Source: Chrysogorgia sp. JL179-B06
Taxonomy: Eukaryota > Cnidaria > Anthozoa > Scleralcyonacea > Chrysogorgiidae
NCBI GenBank assembly: GCA_035772405.1
Contig: JAYKKM010000032.1
Coordinates: 2,069,001-2,133,000 of the forward strand
Direction of reading: 5' to 3'
DNA length: 64,000 nt
In this document: piece by piece, positions 49,901 to 62,214 of the stretch
Layout of the letters: each line of letters opens with the position of its first letter
Numbering within the stretch: the stretch's first letter is position 1
Translations under genes and position numbers: made by a program
The notes under the pieces: model-generated
Seen by the model: the letters and a program-made list of their open reading frames with translations, nothing else
What the model was told of the DNA's origin: nothing
Database searches by the model: none

Positions 49901-50106
49901 AGTCGTTGTTCGTCGTCGGAATCTTAAATCCCTAGTATATACTATCAGTGCGCCTCGCCGCGCGCCATATATACAACTTATTTGTGATTGTTGTCGACTA
50001 CGTTAATTATCAGATTCAGACAAGCAGGTGATGAGGAAACACTGAAATTTAGGCACAATAGAAGAAATATAAAAGTGCATTGAAAGCTTCGTATAATATT
50101 CAGTTC
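46983..50106. other. Non-coding stretch
   Basis: No gene supported. It contains a tandem 25-base duplication (ATACAACTGTTGATATGTCT at 47526 and 47551) and, at 48923-48955, a GGGGGGTCCGTGGGC...CCCCCCGGAAATG segment of a common invertebrate repeat type, seen again at 55437-55475. Confidence 0.55.
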
Positions 50107-50175
50107 CCAGAGATTCTACGCCGCCGCCCCCCAAAAAAAACAACAAAAAAACAAAAGCGGCGAGAGAACCTCTGG
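50107..50175 (-). mobile_element. Tiny inverted-repeat element, copy 1
   Basis: About 69 bases with CCAGAG(A/G)TTCT ends, a GC-rich interior with CGCCGCCGCCCCCC and AAAGCGGCGAGAG. The reverse-oriented copy is at 53965-54030. Confidence 0.6.
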
Positions 50176-51315
50176 TCGCACTAGCCTCCTCCGCAGGCAA
50201 CTCTGTAGGCTGTGCGAGCAATGTTGTGGCTGGGATTGCAGGGAAGTATAGGGAACCCTGGCGCATTTCTCTGGCTCGGCCGAAAATGGCCAAAACAGCG
50301 TTAGAAGCTATTTGACTCGGGAAAAAGAAGCCACACGGGCTGTTGCGTTAATCTAATTAAAAATTAACCAATCAAAAAACAATCGACAACAAATCTCTTC
50401 GATTCTGTGATTATGGAAAAGACTACCCTGGTCCCAGAGGCCGTTCTACGCGAAACACAAATGAATAGTTTCCATCGCAAATTCCTTGCTCTTCGATGGT
50501 ATCCATAGGCGTAGGAACCAAAATTTTAAATGGAGGGGCTGCGCCCCCCAAAAATCAGGACAAGCGTTGCTAAATTTAATGTTTTTTTTCGAATTGTATT
50601 AGTACTATAGAGGCTAGGAGAGAAGCTACTTAAGAGTTAAGGTAATCTACCTACGGGCTTCATCTACACGAGATTTTACAAACGCAGACCCTTCTGTCAG
50701 TGCTAGGCGCAAAAAATGGCGTCACCTGGTAAGAGACAGCAGGCAACTCTTGGATTCATTTGAATTATGCTCGCTGTAGAATTAGATGAAAAAGTTTGCT
50801 CAAATTGTTGCAAATTGTCTTTCCGAGCTTCTAGATTTCAAAATTTTCCGGGGAAAGACCCCCTGACCCCAAAAATGCGGTCACTGATAACCTGCTTGTC
50901 GACTTCAGCCCCGCCTCTGGTGGTATCCCCCAGTCAGACTAGCAGCAGTGATTCCTTTATAAGCTCGTAACTGTCGAATGTGTGAATAAGTAATTAATAA
51001 CACACGACAACAAGAATGGGATCTGCAACATACTGTAATCCTCAAATCGACAGTTCTCTATAAATGTCTTGAACGATCTGAAAAATCAATGATTTTCCAT
51101 AGCCAGTTGGTAGAATTGTGAATACGTCACGTCGATTTATGTATGCCAAAGGGTCCTCCTTCTGCGATGTGGTAAGGGATTTAATTTCAGGAAAACGTCT
51201 CGGAAGAACGACCGATAAAATGTCATCCAAAAGCGCTTTGTCGATATTCTAATTTTATCCTGCTTTGAGTCTTTGACAAAGAATCTCCACACCGGTAATT
51301 CGTTATATTTCATCC
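50176..51315. other. Non-coding stretch with helicase fragment
   Basis: Apart from the RecQ-like piece at 51042-51230 there is no gene. CCAGAGGCCGTTCTACGCG near 50434 is a further partial copy of the CCAGAGGTTCT element end. Confidence 0.5.
51042..51230 (-). pseudogene. RecQ-like helicase fragment
   Basis: About 62 codons with DPLAYINRRDVFTILPTGYG and then KSLIFQ, the N-terminal part of a RecQ-like helicase with an intact Walker A (GYGKS). Only this exon-sized piece is present; downstream motifs are missing. It belongs to the same broad helicase group as 29016-29566 but is a different sequence. It ends 95 bases left of the fold-back element. Confidence 0.65.
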
Positions 51316-51324
51316 ATCCCCCGA

Positions 51325-53865
51325 GGCATGTTGTAAAACATGGACTGATAAAACATGGACTGGACTGGACTGGACTGATAAAACATGGACTGATAAAACA
51401 TGGACTGATAAAACATGGACTGGTAAAACATGGACTGATAAAACATGGACTGATAAAACATGGACTGGTAAAACATGGAGGGTTAGGATCTTTGTTGTTT
51501 TGGGGTTAGCGATTATTTGTTAATGTATAGACATCATATATGAGATGTCTACATTAACAAATAATCGCTAACCCCAAAACAACAAAGATCCTAACCCTCC
51601 ATGTTTTACCAGTCCATGTTTTATCAGTCCATGTTTTATAAAAGCGAGTATAATCCATGGCTAACAAATGAAATTAAAATAATGAGTTACCGCAGAGACT
51701 ACTTGAAAAAGAAAGCGGTAAGTCTTAAATCTACGTCATACCACGAATCGTACAAACGTTGTCGGAACCAAGTAAATCGTCTAATTAAAGAAGTTAAAGC
51801 AAATTACTATAAGTCTAAACTCGAAAATAGCAAAAATAGCAAGGAAAGTTGGAAAACTTTAAATGAACTATTAAACAAACAATCCAAATGTACGACAATT
51901 AAAGAAGTAATAGTAAATTGCAACAAAATAACTGGTGACAAGAATATCGCTGATGAATTTAATAATTTCTTCTCAACAATAGGTCCAAAATTGGCAGATA
52001 ACATTCCACCAAATGATCTTGACCCTCTTTACTGTGTGACCCCGGAATCCGGAGTCTTCGAGTTTAAAAACATCTCATATGTAGATGTGGAGAGTGTTAT
52101 AAAAAAGATGAATGCAAGTAAATCACCAGGTCTGGACAAGATTTCAAATAAACTATTGAAAGCATCGGGAAACGCCATTATTGATTCATTAGTCTATATT
52201 TTCAATTTATCTATGAACACTGGAATCTTTCCAGAAGAAATGAAGTTTGCAAAGGTCACCCCTATCTATAAATCGGGGGAAAAACTGACTGTAATAACTA
52301 TAGGCCTATATCTGTGATATCAGCCGTCGCAAAAATGTTCGAAAAGATTATTTATATTCAATTAAACGACTACTTAAATAACAATCAAATTATCTCAAAA
52401 CATCAATCAGGATTTCGTACTCAGCATTCAACTGAAACTACACTCTTGCATTCTACAAACCAATGTCTAGTTAACATGGACAAGGGCTTTATTAATGGTA
52501 TATTATTTCTAGACCTTAAAAAAGCTTTTGACACTGTTGATCACAAAATTCTTCTCTCTAAACTAAAATGTTATGGAGTAAGAGGGATTACATTACAATG
52601 GTTTCAGTCATATCTTCGTGAAAGAAAACAAATATGCAAAATTAATAGTTCAAACTCAAATACTAAACAAATTACATGTGGTGTCCCTCAAGGATCCAAC
52701 CTTGGTCCACTTCTCTTTCTTGTATACATAAATGATCTGCCAAACTGTCTAGAAACGACGCAAGCGTCAATGTTTGCGGACGATACCAACATTATATGTC
52801 GGGGGAAATCGCCCGCAGACATTGAACGCAAAATTAATATAGATCTCGATAATGTTCACAAATGGCTTACTGCCAACAAACTAACTTTAAATAGTGAAAA
52901 AACTGAATATATGATAGTCGGGTCTCGACAAAGACTAAAACAAATGTCCAATAACTCATCTATACAAATAGTAATTGGCGATCAAACAATAGAACAAGTG
53001 CATAATAAAAAAGTCTTAGGAGTTATCATTGATGATCAGTTAAGGTGGCAAGAACATAATGATGCTCAATGTAATAAAATTTCGAAAAACATTGCTCTCT
53101 TAAGAAGAGCAAAAAATTTTGTAACACAAGATGCATTACTAACAATGTATAACTCACTTGTCTTGCCACACTTCACTTACTGTTCAACAGTGTGGAACAA
53201 CGGTAACAATGTCACACAAGTCAATAAATTATGCAAGTTACAAAAAAGAGCGGCTCGGGTGATAACGGGTTCAGGGTATGAAATTAGATCATCTGACATA
53301 TTTGATAAACTTAAATGGGATTCAATTGAAACTATTTTTAAAAAAAGAGAACAATTAATGACATTTAAGGCACTACGAGGTATGACACCAACCTATTTAT
53401 CAGAACTATTTGCAATTAACCATAACAACACATATAGATTGAGAAGCAACGATCGAAAGCTTTATTTAGAAAAACCTAAAACAAATTTCCTAAAACATAG
53501 TTTCTCATATCGCGGAGCCAGGTCCTGGAATAGTTTGCCACAAGAAATTGTCGACAAGTACGAGTATTCCTCAATTAATTATTTTAAAAAGTGTATTAAT
53601 GAGCACTACAATGATTTAAGAACAAACTTGTCGACAGTTTAAATTGTTTATTTGTGCGTTTATAGTTATATTTGTATATATTGTTAATTATTGGTATGTA
53701 TTAGAAGCTATCTGTATAATTTGTAAATAGTTAATTTTTTCCATATTCTTTCTTTATACACATATTTATGTAAATACACGGCCCTTTGAAAATCAGAAAA
53801 CTGAAAGGCTACCGTGTGTAAATAAGTTTAAATAATAATAATCAGTCCATGTTTTACAACATGCC
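51325..53865. mobile_element. Fold-back element with 9-bp TSD, carrying a LINE
   Basis: The ends are GGCATGTTGTAAAACATGG and its complement, flanked by the perfect 9-bp direct repeat ATCCCCCGA (51316-51324 and 53866-53874). Inside the left end, AAACATGGACTGAT is repeated in tandem about ten times up to 51478. Then a 60-bp arm (GGGTTAGGATCTTTGTTG) is mirrored around 51535, and the tandem repeats resume in reverse. A LINE (51641-53841) interrupts the right arm, whose last 25 bases follow it. Confidence 0.85.
51641..53841 (+). mobile_element. 5'-truncated LINE with reverse transcriptase, one frameshift
   Basis: Codes for the part of a non-LTR retrotransposon ORF2 after the endonuclease. Frame 1 runs to about 52290 (NPWLTNEIKIMSYRRDY, SKSPGLDKISNKLL, KVTPIYKSGE). 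After a shift at an A-run near 52285 the second frame continues from 52314 to 53642: KHQSGFRTQHSTETTL, FLDLKKAFDTVDH, GVPQGSNLGPLLFLVYINDL, the catalytic SMFADDTN, a thumb region KVLGVIIDDQLRW and the C-terminal AARVITGSGYEI and GARSWNSLPQEI. It ends in AATAATAATAAT. RT motifs are intact apart from the shift. Clade not assigned. Confidence 0.9.
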
Positions 53866-53964
53866 ATCCCCCGATTCTGTTATTGAGCCAATCAGAAAAC
53901 GGCGCCAAGATCTGGCCCTAGCAATCTTATTGGTTCGGAGCGATCACAGAAATGGCCCGTGTGA

Positions 53965-54030
53965 CCAGAGGTTCTCTCGCCGCTTTCGGTTTTCGGGGGG
54001 GGGGGGGGGGCGGCGGCGTAGAACCTCTGG
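53965..54030 (+). mobile_element. Tiny inverted-repeat element, copy 2
   Basis: 66 bases from CCAGAGGTTCTCTCGCCGC to GTAGAACCTCTGG with a G-run inside. Same family as 50107-50175, opposite orientation. Confidence 0.6.
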
Positions 54031-54117
54031 GATCCCGAAACATTTCGGTTTAAGAAATGTATTATGCAGACAAGGTAAAACTTACAGGCCTCCAGAAAAT
54101 AGTAAATAATTAATTTA

Positions 54118-54440
54118 AGGTAGGTCCAGACTTGTTGGCTCCCACTTTAACCGCTTCCGTCAATATCGGGAACTTGTTTACGGCTGCATTGATAAAATCT
54201 AAAATATACGCTGCCGCCTAGACCTAGGTCGCCTACCTATAATAATAATTGTGATGCCCAGGGCGGCTATAGCCCACCTTTTTACCGCGCTGGACCCCTC
54301 TATGTTTTATCACAATTATTATTATAGCGACCTAGGCCTAGGGGCAGCGTATATTTTAGATTTTATCAGTGCAGCCGTAAACAAATTCCTGATATTGACG
54401 GAAGCGGTTAAAGTGGGTTCCAACAAGTCTCGACCTCTGG
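54118..54440. mobile_element. Fold-back element with about 135-bp arms
   Basis: Left arm starts GGTCCAGACTTGTTGG, right arm ends in its near-complement. The arms match through CGGCTGCATTGATAAAATCT and TATAATAATAATTGTGAT, around a short core near 54250-54310. No coding sequence. Confidence 0.8.
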
Positions 54441-55030
54441 TTATCAGTTATCACTGAGGCCCCGTACAACAAATTCAGTTAAGTCCAAATTTACGATTGG
54501 CACCACGACTCAAATAAGACTCATTGCAGTTTTTAGCGTTGAGTAAACTTGCAAAGAAAATTTACTTTCATGATTTACATTAAAAAGGCATTAATTGTTA
54601 TTATTATTACATTCAGTCGGTTTCCTTTGATGTACCGCGGACTGTATATAGCATACAGCCCTATGAATACTAATTAGATAAGGAATGAAGAAAAAACTAG
54701 GAAAATATTTGTCCAAGGTGGAAAAAATAGACAAAACTTTGTTCGAAAACCTCTTCAATCATGAATAAGTCAGATAAATCCCTCGAACGTCGGGATGTAA
54801 GCGATATACAGCCCTCGGACGCTACGAGTGATATTTGAAAATTGTGCCAAAATTGCACGAGCCGTTAGGCGAGTGCAATTTGGCACAATTTAGTAAGTAC
54901 TTTGCACGCAAAGCCTTTCGCTAAAATTAAGCATCAAGAAGGTTGACTAATCCTAATGCATGTATATCACTACTAATTTTCAAATGTTTCTGATGCAAAG
55001 GTTGGTGATTTGGAGCGTCTCGGTCACTAT
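54441..55030. other. Non-coding stretch with an 18-bp inverted repeat
   Basis: At 54851-54898 ATTGTGCCAAAATTGCAC is followed by 14 bases and its near-complement GTGCAATTTGGCACAAT. Nothing else recognised. Confidence 0.55.
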
Positions 55031-55369
55031 TACCCCGTTTACATAACCGAGCCCAGTTTGTGTTTACACGTAATTTTCAAAGCAATATATTTCGTGTGTA
55101 AACGTAAACTTGGGCAGAGCCTGGGCCTGATTATAGTAAACTATTACTGCGCATGTTCGAAAATTAACATTACAATTGGCTACAATTAGCATTACAAAAA
55201 TTAGGGCTGGCCAAGCGCTGTTTTGCGTTTACACTGTAAAATCCGAGGCCGAGCCCGGGCCTAGGTCGAACCCTACCCAATGGGGTTAACGCGTTTACAC
55301 TGGAAAAACTAGCCCAGACCGGGCCCAAACAAGGGCTCGGCCCGGGTTAGTTTCGCCAGTGTAAACGGG

Positions 55370-58361
55370 CAGTGGCGTAGCCAGGGTCTATGCTTTGGGG
55401 GGGGGGGGGGGGCGAAAATATTCAAGACGCTAGTTTTCTAGGGGGGTCGGGGGGCATGCTCCCCCGGGAAATTTTGGATTTCTAGGGTCTCTGAAACACC
55501 ATTTCCCGCATTCTGAGGCGAATTTTTAAAAGTAATCTGATGCCCATAAATCGCAAAATTTTGTTATTACTAAATCAGAACTTGGCACAATTCAAGATAC
55601 CTCGAGATTCATTGATAAACAACTCTAAATCGAAACATTTCATAGAATGATAGAACTTTTTATAAGTACAGAATATTTTAATCAATTAATTTTTCCATTA
55701 AGGAAATTATGTTTCTTGTTTTGGGTGACTCCTAACGCAAAGACAGAGATTGAAAGATACAAAATATCCCCTCTTCAGGCTCTTCATAGTAATGGATATG
55801 TTCAATAATGTTGTAATGATCACACATTTGGTGATTAAAATCAAGCTCTTCCAATAAATCAGCTGCCACAGACATCAGCATAAGACTTTCAAGCCTTTTG
55901 CTCATAAGACTTTCAAGCCTTGAAGGAGCAGGAGCTTCCGCATTTTACACAATTACATAACAGATGAGTCAGTCACATGGTGCTAGAACATTGATACTTT
56001 GTTACGTTTAGCCGCTGACAAACACATTTTGAATTGTTTGACAGTCTATGTCGTCGTTGACAGCCAGCCGGATGCCCCTGCCTTAAATTTCCATCTATGC
56101 CAAAGACCACGCGAATTACCAGATACCTGCGAGTTCGCAGAACATCATCGTAAAGCTGTGAAATTTGGCTCTCTTTATCACTGGCGAATGTTCAGAAAAC
56201 TTCGTAACTTCGTTAGTGCTGAAATTAAGCGAAGTAAATCCAATTATTACATTGGCCTTATCGAAGATAGCAAAGGTGATTCCAGTAAACTCTGGAAGGC
56301 AGTCAACGAAGTCTCCTGTCGCAAAAATGTAACATCAACTCCAAATTGCATTATCTCGGACGGTGTACAATACACGAATGTGCGATCAATTGCTACTGTG
56401 CTTAATAAGCACTTTGCATCTATTGGCCAATTTTTAGCTGATAAACTGAACGTCGTTAATGTAATTTTTACACCTGACAGTATGGTTAGATCCAATGCTT
56501 GTTTTCGCTTACAGCCTATTGATAAGTTATTTATTGTAACCCAGTTAAAGTCTCTGAAGACCAATAAGGCGATTGGTTTGGATAGAATAAGTGCCCGACT
56601 GCTTAAAGATGCTGCCGTTGCTATTTCACTATCTGTGACTAAGCTGTTAAATTCATCTATTAAGCTTCAGTCGTTTCCATCTATTTGGAAATGCGCTAAA
56701 GTTATCGCTCTTTTTAAGTCTGGTGATAGAAATAATTCCACCAATTACCGTCCAATCTCTATACTGCCAACTCTAAGTAAACTCTTAGAAAAGGCTGTTC
56801 ATATTCAGTTTTATGAATATCTTAACGCAAATAATCTTTTGATTGACAAGCAACATGGCTTTCGTCCGTGTCATTCGACAATGTCTGCGTTATCTAACTT
56901 TGCTGACGAGATCTTGTGTGATATGGAGAAAGGCAAGTTGTGCGGAGCTGTGTTTTTGGACTTATCTAAAGCTTTTGATACGGTGAACCACACGATATTA
57001 TTAAGCAAACTATCTGCTATTGGGGTGTGCAATGACGATCTTGCTTGGTTTAAGTCATACTTATCCTCTCGTTTTTTACGCACATCTTGTGGACCTGAGT
57101 TGTCTGATCCTCTAGAATGTAACCTAGGTGTTCCACAAGGTAGCATTCTAGGTCCGCTCCTTTTCATAATTTATATCAATGATCTGCCTAATGTTGTTGA
57201 GCATGCCCAAATCTCCTTATATGCAGATGATACGGTGTTATATTATTTCTCGCCGACTGTTGGCGATTTGGAAGTAAAACTGAACGCTGATCTGCAGAAG
57301 ATAGGTGATTGGCTCATAAGCAACCAATTAACGCTCAATATCACTAAGACGAAATTGATGTTAATTGGCAGTAGCAGAAAACTGTGTAAGGTTAATTCCA
57401 TTTCAGTCCAGATTTACAATAGTGCTGTAAAAAGGATTGAGGACTTTAAGTATCTTGGTGTAATTTTCTCTTCAGATATGACCTGGTCGGATCATATTGA
57501 CTATCTTTCCGCAAAAATCAATAAGCGCCTTGGTCTTCTTAAGAGGATAAAGCATCTTTTACCCCGATTTTCCAGACTGCTTTACTATAATAGTTTAGTA
57601 TTGCCCCTTTTTGATTATGGAGACATAATTTGGGGTGATAAGAACAACTCCACGTTAATGCAAAGCTTACAAATCATGCAAAACAAAGCTGCTAAAATTA
57701 TTCTTGATCGTCCAGTTCACTCTTCTGCTACTGATGCCCTCCAGATCCTTAACTGGATCAATTTAAGTAAGCGCAGACTATATCATAGATGTCTTTACGT
57801 TTTTAAGTGTAAAAACGATTTATTATCATCCCATCTTAGATTAGTTACGTTACATGATGTGCACCGTTATAATACTAGAAATGCACAAGATTTCCGTTTG
57901 CCTGCTGTCAGAACTAACTGGGGCAAGCAACGGTTATGTTACCACGCTGTTAAGGACTGGAATGCTCTATCATTTGATGTAAGAAATAGCACTACCATCG
58001 CTACTTTCAAGTCTAATTTTTTTAACATCTCAACCCTGTAATCTGACGGCCACCCTATTGAATTATATTGTATATGTTTAGTTAATTTATATTTATAATT
58101 ATGTTTTAGGACCCCTTTGAAAACCATTGTAATAATGAATAGGGCTTCCTAATAAAAGATTAGTTATCAAAGATTAGTTATCAGTTGCTCATCAATGTGT
58201 TTTTGCAATTTGATAATTGGATTTGACTCGATGCTCAGAACATCTACCCCCCCCCCCTCAAATTTCTCCTCGGATTTAGACTTTTCACGAGAACGGTCTT
58301 GGGACCATTGGGGGAGGGGGGCGGTCGCCCCCCCCCCCCCCCCCCCTTGGCTACGCCACTG
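55370..58361. mobile_element. hAT-like element with 8-bp TSD, carrying a LINE
   Basis: The ends are CAGTGGCGTAGCCA(A/G)GG in inverted orientation, flanked by the 8-bp direct repeat TAAACGGG (55362-55369 and 58362-58369). The ends and duplication length suit non-autonomous hAT elements. Subterminal G-runs and C-runs mirror each other (55397-55412 and 58328-58346). No hAT transposase is present; the interior holds a LINE. Confidence 0.75.
55999..58190 (+). mobile_element. 5'-truncated LINE with open reverse transcriptase frame
   Basis: One open frame of 680 codons (55999-58041) encodes a non-LTR RT without its endonuclease. Motifs: NNSTNYRPISILPTLSKLLE, KQHGFRPCHSTMSAL, FLDLSKAFDTVNH, GVPQGSILGPLLFIIYINDL, catalytic LYADDTVLYY, thumb FKYLGVIFSSDMTW, C-terminal AAKIILDRPVHSSATDALQ and TNWGKQRLCYHAVKDWN. 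The first about 60 residues may be upstream sequence read in frame. The 3' end has a doubled AAAGATTAGTTATC at about 58157-58182 as a tail repeat. The intact RT frame suggests a fairly recent insertion. It is the best relative of the fragment at 21386. Confidence 0.92.
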
Positions 58362-58372
58362 TAAACGGGGTA

Positions 58373-59964
58373 TATGTCTATAGGCCTCGTCTATAGGCTC
58401 ATAGTAGGATTACTGGTTTCGGCTAAGATTAGGGTTAGTTTTATGGTTAGATTTACGTTTATAGTTAGGGTAAGGGTTGATATTCGGCATTTGTCGCTAA
58501 AATTTGTTGAAGATAAATAAATAAATGCTAAAATATTGGTCTAAAACTCGTCAGAGAGTGAAACTTAAGCAAAGGTTATAATTTCACCGAATGGAAACTC
58601 ATGATACTTGTTTGGCATGATTGTTATCGACTACGTCAGACAAGCCCGATTCAGGCATAATAGAAGAAATATAAATGTGAAAGCTGAAATATAGAGATAT
58701 TGCTTTTGCCTTGTCAATTGAGCGACGAGAGGTAGGTTTCAAGATGGCCGCCATCCTGATAACGAATTGTCTAGAAATAACGCTATTATACAATTACCAA
58801 CCCTAATACTAACCATAACGGCCTAATACTAACATAAACCTAGTTAATATTGGCCATCACTTTGGCTGCCTCTAGGCTCTCATCCCTGGTAGATTTTCTC
58901 GTCAATCCAATGTATTTGCCTTCGGACGCGCTCCTTATATGTAGCGGTTAATAACCAACGAAGTTAATAACCAACGTAGTTACCGAGGTTGAGGTAACCT
59001 ACTTAGTTCATTTTGTTATGCTAGGCGATTTAACAAAAAATGAAGTGGATAATTCCGTAATTCCGTGATTAAGGTAGTTTTAGTGAAATTTAGTAGCTGA
59101 TTTAGTATTCAAGGTCACTGACCTATATAATAACCGCGGTACATCAAAGAGGATCGTCTTCAAAATGAACTAAGCAGGAATATATGTACTTGAAGTCCAT
59201 GTCCACACCCCAATCCACCACACTACGATGCGACAAACCCAAACAAAAAATCACACTTTTCAGAATTGATATAGTAAGACTGCTCGGGATGGTAACAACC
59301 GTTTACGAAAGGGAATATGTAGCAGCGTCGATGTATGCGATCACTGCGTACCTGCACGAACAAGAGCGTTAACAAGAAACTCTCAGACCTCACATTTACA
59401 CTACGAGTTTCAAAGCCGGGCTCCTTTCATCTAATTCTACATTTCCGATGCGACGTTAACAGGTAGTAAACGTACACATGAACCTAGAAATTCAAATTTC
59501 AAATAACCTTCGGTACGTACGATGTCGGATCATGAACTGATTTTTCAAACGAAGAGAATAACGCACGAGCACTCATGCATGAGAATCTATATTAACGTTG
59601 ATTTGTGGTTTAGTAAATTCACAATCCCATTTAGTAATTTGACCGTACCAGCTTTAATTAGTTCCTATGTTCATATTGACGATGTTTCATTGGGTTGTTT
59701 CATATTTTGACTTATAGCTAGATTTATCGCGGCGCAATCGAAAGCACCGAGCCTCTTGCTATACTCAATTTAATACACGATAGAATACACTATACGCACA
59801 GACTTACTGTTACTTTTATCCAATACTCCGTGGTTCCCATAATTTTACTCATTTCACGTTCGACTTGGCTGTATAACTGTGGCACGTATAGTCGTGGCTA
59901 ATGATGCGACTGTTCTAATCGGATTAATTTTTGGATTTAAAAAGTCCTATTGACAAAACAAATC
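58373..59964. other. Non-coding stretch
   Basis: No gene supported. GGTTAATAACCAACG(T/A)AGTT units near 58946-58985 recur after the satellite at 21320, suggesting a shared repeat. Short open frames at 59184 and 59522 show no domain. Confidence 0.5.
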
Positions 59965-60352
59965 TTAAACGGCATTGGCAACAAAATTTAAGCAAATGAA
60001 ATGAGATGGTATTAAATGAGATGGTCTCTGACGTCAGGTGCAGGGTAGAGAATTTTCACTCATTAAAATATTAGTTACATCTTCAAGTTTGTTCCACAAA
60101 TTCACTTGAAAATGTGCGTATAATATAACTCCTCATGATAATGAACGTTGTAAACTTAGCAATCACTGAGATATAAGACATTTTTAATGTGTGAAGGCCT
60201 GACGTCAGAGACCATCTCATTTACATATCAAACAAACTGAAATATTTCAAAAACGAAGTAAAATACCAAAAAGTTGTAAAAGGTGTTACTCTATCATTTT
60301 ACGAGTTCTTTCATATTAGACAAACTTAATTTTTGTTGCCAATGTCCTTTAA
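59965..60352. mobile_element. Inverted-repeat element, nested pair
   Basis: Outer ends TTAAACGGCATTGGCAACAA and the near-complement TTGTTGCCAATGTCCTTTAA; inner arms AAATGAGATGGTCTCTGACG (about 60013) and its complement (about 60224). Non-coding. Confidence 0.7.
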
Positions 60353-60495
60353 TATTTATTTCGTTTTCGTCGTAAGCAGAAACTGGTGCAATGCAAACCC
60401 TAAATACGCAGTCGGCTAAAAATCCTTAATTTTTCTAAAAACTAAATAATTTTAGTGATAAATTATGAACAAACGTCTTCAATAAATCGTATTCG

Positions 60496-60654
60496 TAAAG
60501 GCGCTGTTACACTGTGCAATTTTTCATGCAATTTGTCTCGCAACACTGATCTAGAGGCATGTTAAATAAGAAAAAGGTCAGTAGAGTGCAACGTGGGCCC
60601 ATGCTTGCTTGCCAGACAAGTTGCATGAAAAATTGCAGTGTAACAACGCCTTAA
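60496..60654. mobile_element. Short palindromic element, family 3
   Basis: Ends TAAAGGCGCTGTTACACTG and TGTAACAACGCCTTAA; CAATTTTTCATGCAA is mirrored inside. Non-coding, TA edges. Confidence 0.75.
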
Positions 60655-62214
60655 TGGCCGCCAATTTAATATTCTTTTATGTGAATTTAAATTAGCCTTT
60701 CAAGCTAATTCGTTATTGTGTTTGCAATTGAAAAGGATTTCCACATAAGAACAAGGATTGAATAAAGCTAATTAAAATACATGAATATAAAATAATTAAT
60801 ATTCTTTAGCGCGGCCATTTATGAATAGTACCAATGGAAATACGCAAGTACTTTTATTTAAGTATTTTTCGAGAAGTGTTCTCTCATTTCTCATTTTTAT
60901 AATACTATATCCAGTTCTTTTGAAAACAAATTTCTTATTTATTCTTATTATTACTGATTACATACAGTCCACCATTGTCTAGTCAATCTACCTGAAATAA
61001 AGGTTCAACTTCAAACAAATTGCAACAGAAATGGTTTTAGCTTTCTCAGTACTATACATACATTCAGAAATCACATACCAAAAGTCCCAATCAACTTCTT
61101 ACAATTTAACTACAAAAGCACCATCCTTTAAAAAAACTGAAATTTCAAATTCACTTTTACAGAAAGTTCTCAAAAAAACATACGAAGGATATTTATGCGG
61201 GTAGTACGTACTGTAAGGTTAAACCTGCTAAAACAACAGCATTTTGTAAGTGGCATTTTCCACTTTTCTTGAACTCAAAATGGGCTTAGAAAATTGTATT
61301 ATCCGCTTAAGTAGCTATCGTCCTTCATATAGCCTTCTGAGAACTTTTTGAAGACATAGGTAATATTTGGAAATGGTTTTAGCTTTCTCAGTACCTACAT
61401 ACATTAAGAAATCACATACTAAATGTCCCTAGAAATCAACCTACTGGAAAGTTCAGAAAAGCACTATTCTAGAAAAGCACAGTAACTCTTACGATGTTTT
61501 CTTTTAGAAATAACAGCTGCTTTTAATTTTACTACCGATAGTCTATGTGACGTCATTTCGGGATTTATATGAAACTTTACCCGTTGTTTTGAATGAAAAT
61601 AAGAGAGCTAGGCATTTTCATTGAAAATACCGAGCAATAACATACTATCAAAGAAGTAAGGTAAACGCAGCATATGAAGACGAAAACAGACAAGGAAATT
61701 AATCAAAATCCATGAAATACCTTATTAACCTCGTTTGCCCAGACTGTACGGGAAAGTATCTGCCTTCGGTTTTATCGCACAAACATCACTCCTTCGTCGC
61801 TTGGTCTGCAATAAAACCTCAGGCAAATATACTTTCCAGCACAGACCTCACAAATTGGATTAATTATCTGATAAGTGAACAATAAGATAAACAAAAGTAG
61901 TATCTCCGAAAGGTTTATTTAAGATATAATCCTTTTCAGAAAAGCTTAACTGTGCACGCAATCTTTTGTCATAAAGTAATAATCCTTTTAATATTAATCA
62001 ATACGAATTTAATGAACCACCGAGTAGTGTGCATGAGTGCATGAGTAAGTTTTGAAAAAACGCATCAGGCAGAAAATCTGAAATTTCATGATGACATTTC
62101 AACGTCTGGATAGCTTTTTCAAATACATACAGACATATATTTTACTCGTTGAATTAGGTTTGACATTCTGAGTCATGTTATCCCGACAGCCCGTAGCGGT
62201 CGCGAATCCACCGT
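60655..62214. other. Non-coding stretch with a 70-bp direct repeat
   Basis: AATGGTTTTAGCTTTCTCAG at 61031 and again at 61374 begins a roughly 70-base direct repeat with several differences, about 340 bases apart. No gene is supported. Confidence 0.6.

Larger units (their letters stand above)
55031..58372. mobile_element. Outer terminal-repeat element, host of a nested insertion
   Basis: TACCCCGTTTACAT at the left and GTAAACGGGGTA at the right form the ends; GTTTACAC/GTGTAAAC and GGCCCGGGC/GAGCCCGGG palindromes recur inside 55050-55369. It is interrupted at 55370 by the hAT-like element. The part right of that insertion is only about 11 bases. Confidence 0.6.

Noticed and set aside
51325..51480. 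Tandem AAACATGGACTGAT units as a gene with repeat protein
   Set aside because: The open frame (WTGLIKHGLIKHG-like) arises from the repeat period and is mirrored in the inverted arm; it is part of a fold-back element.
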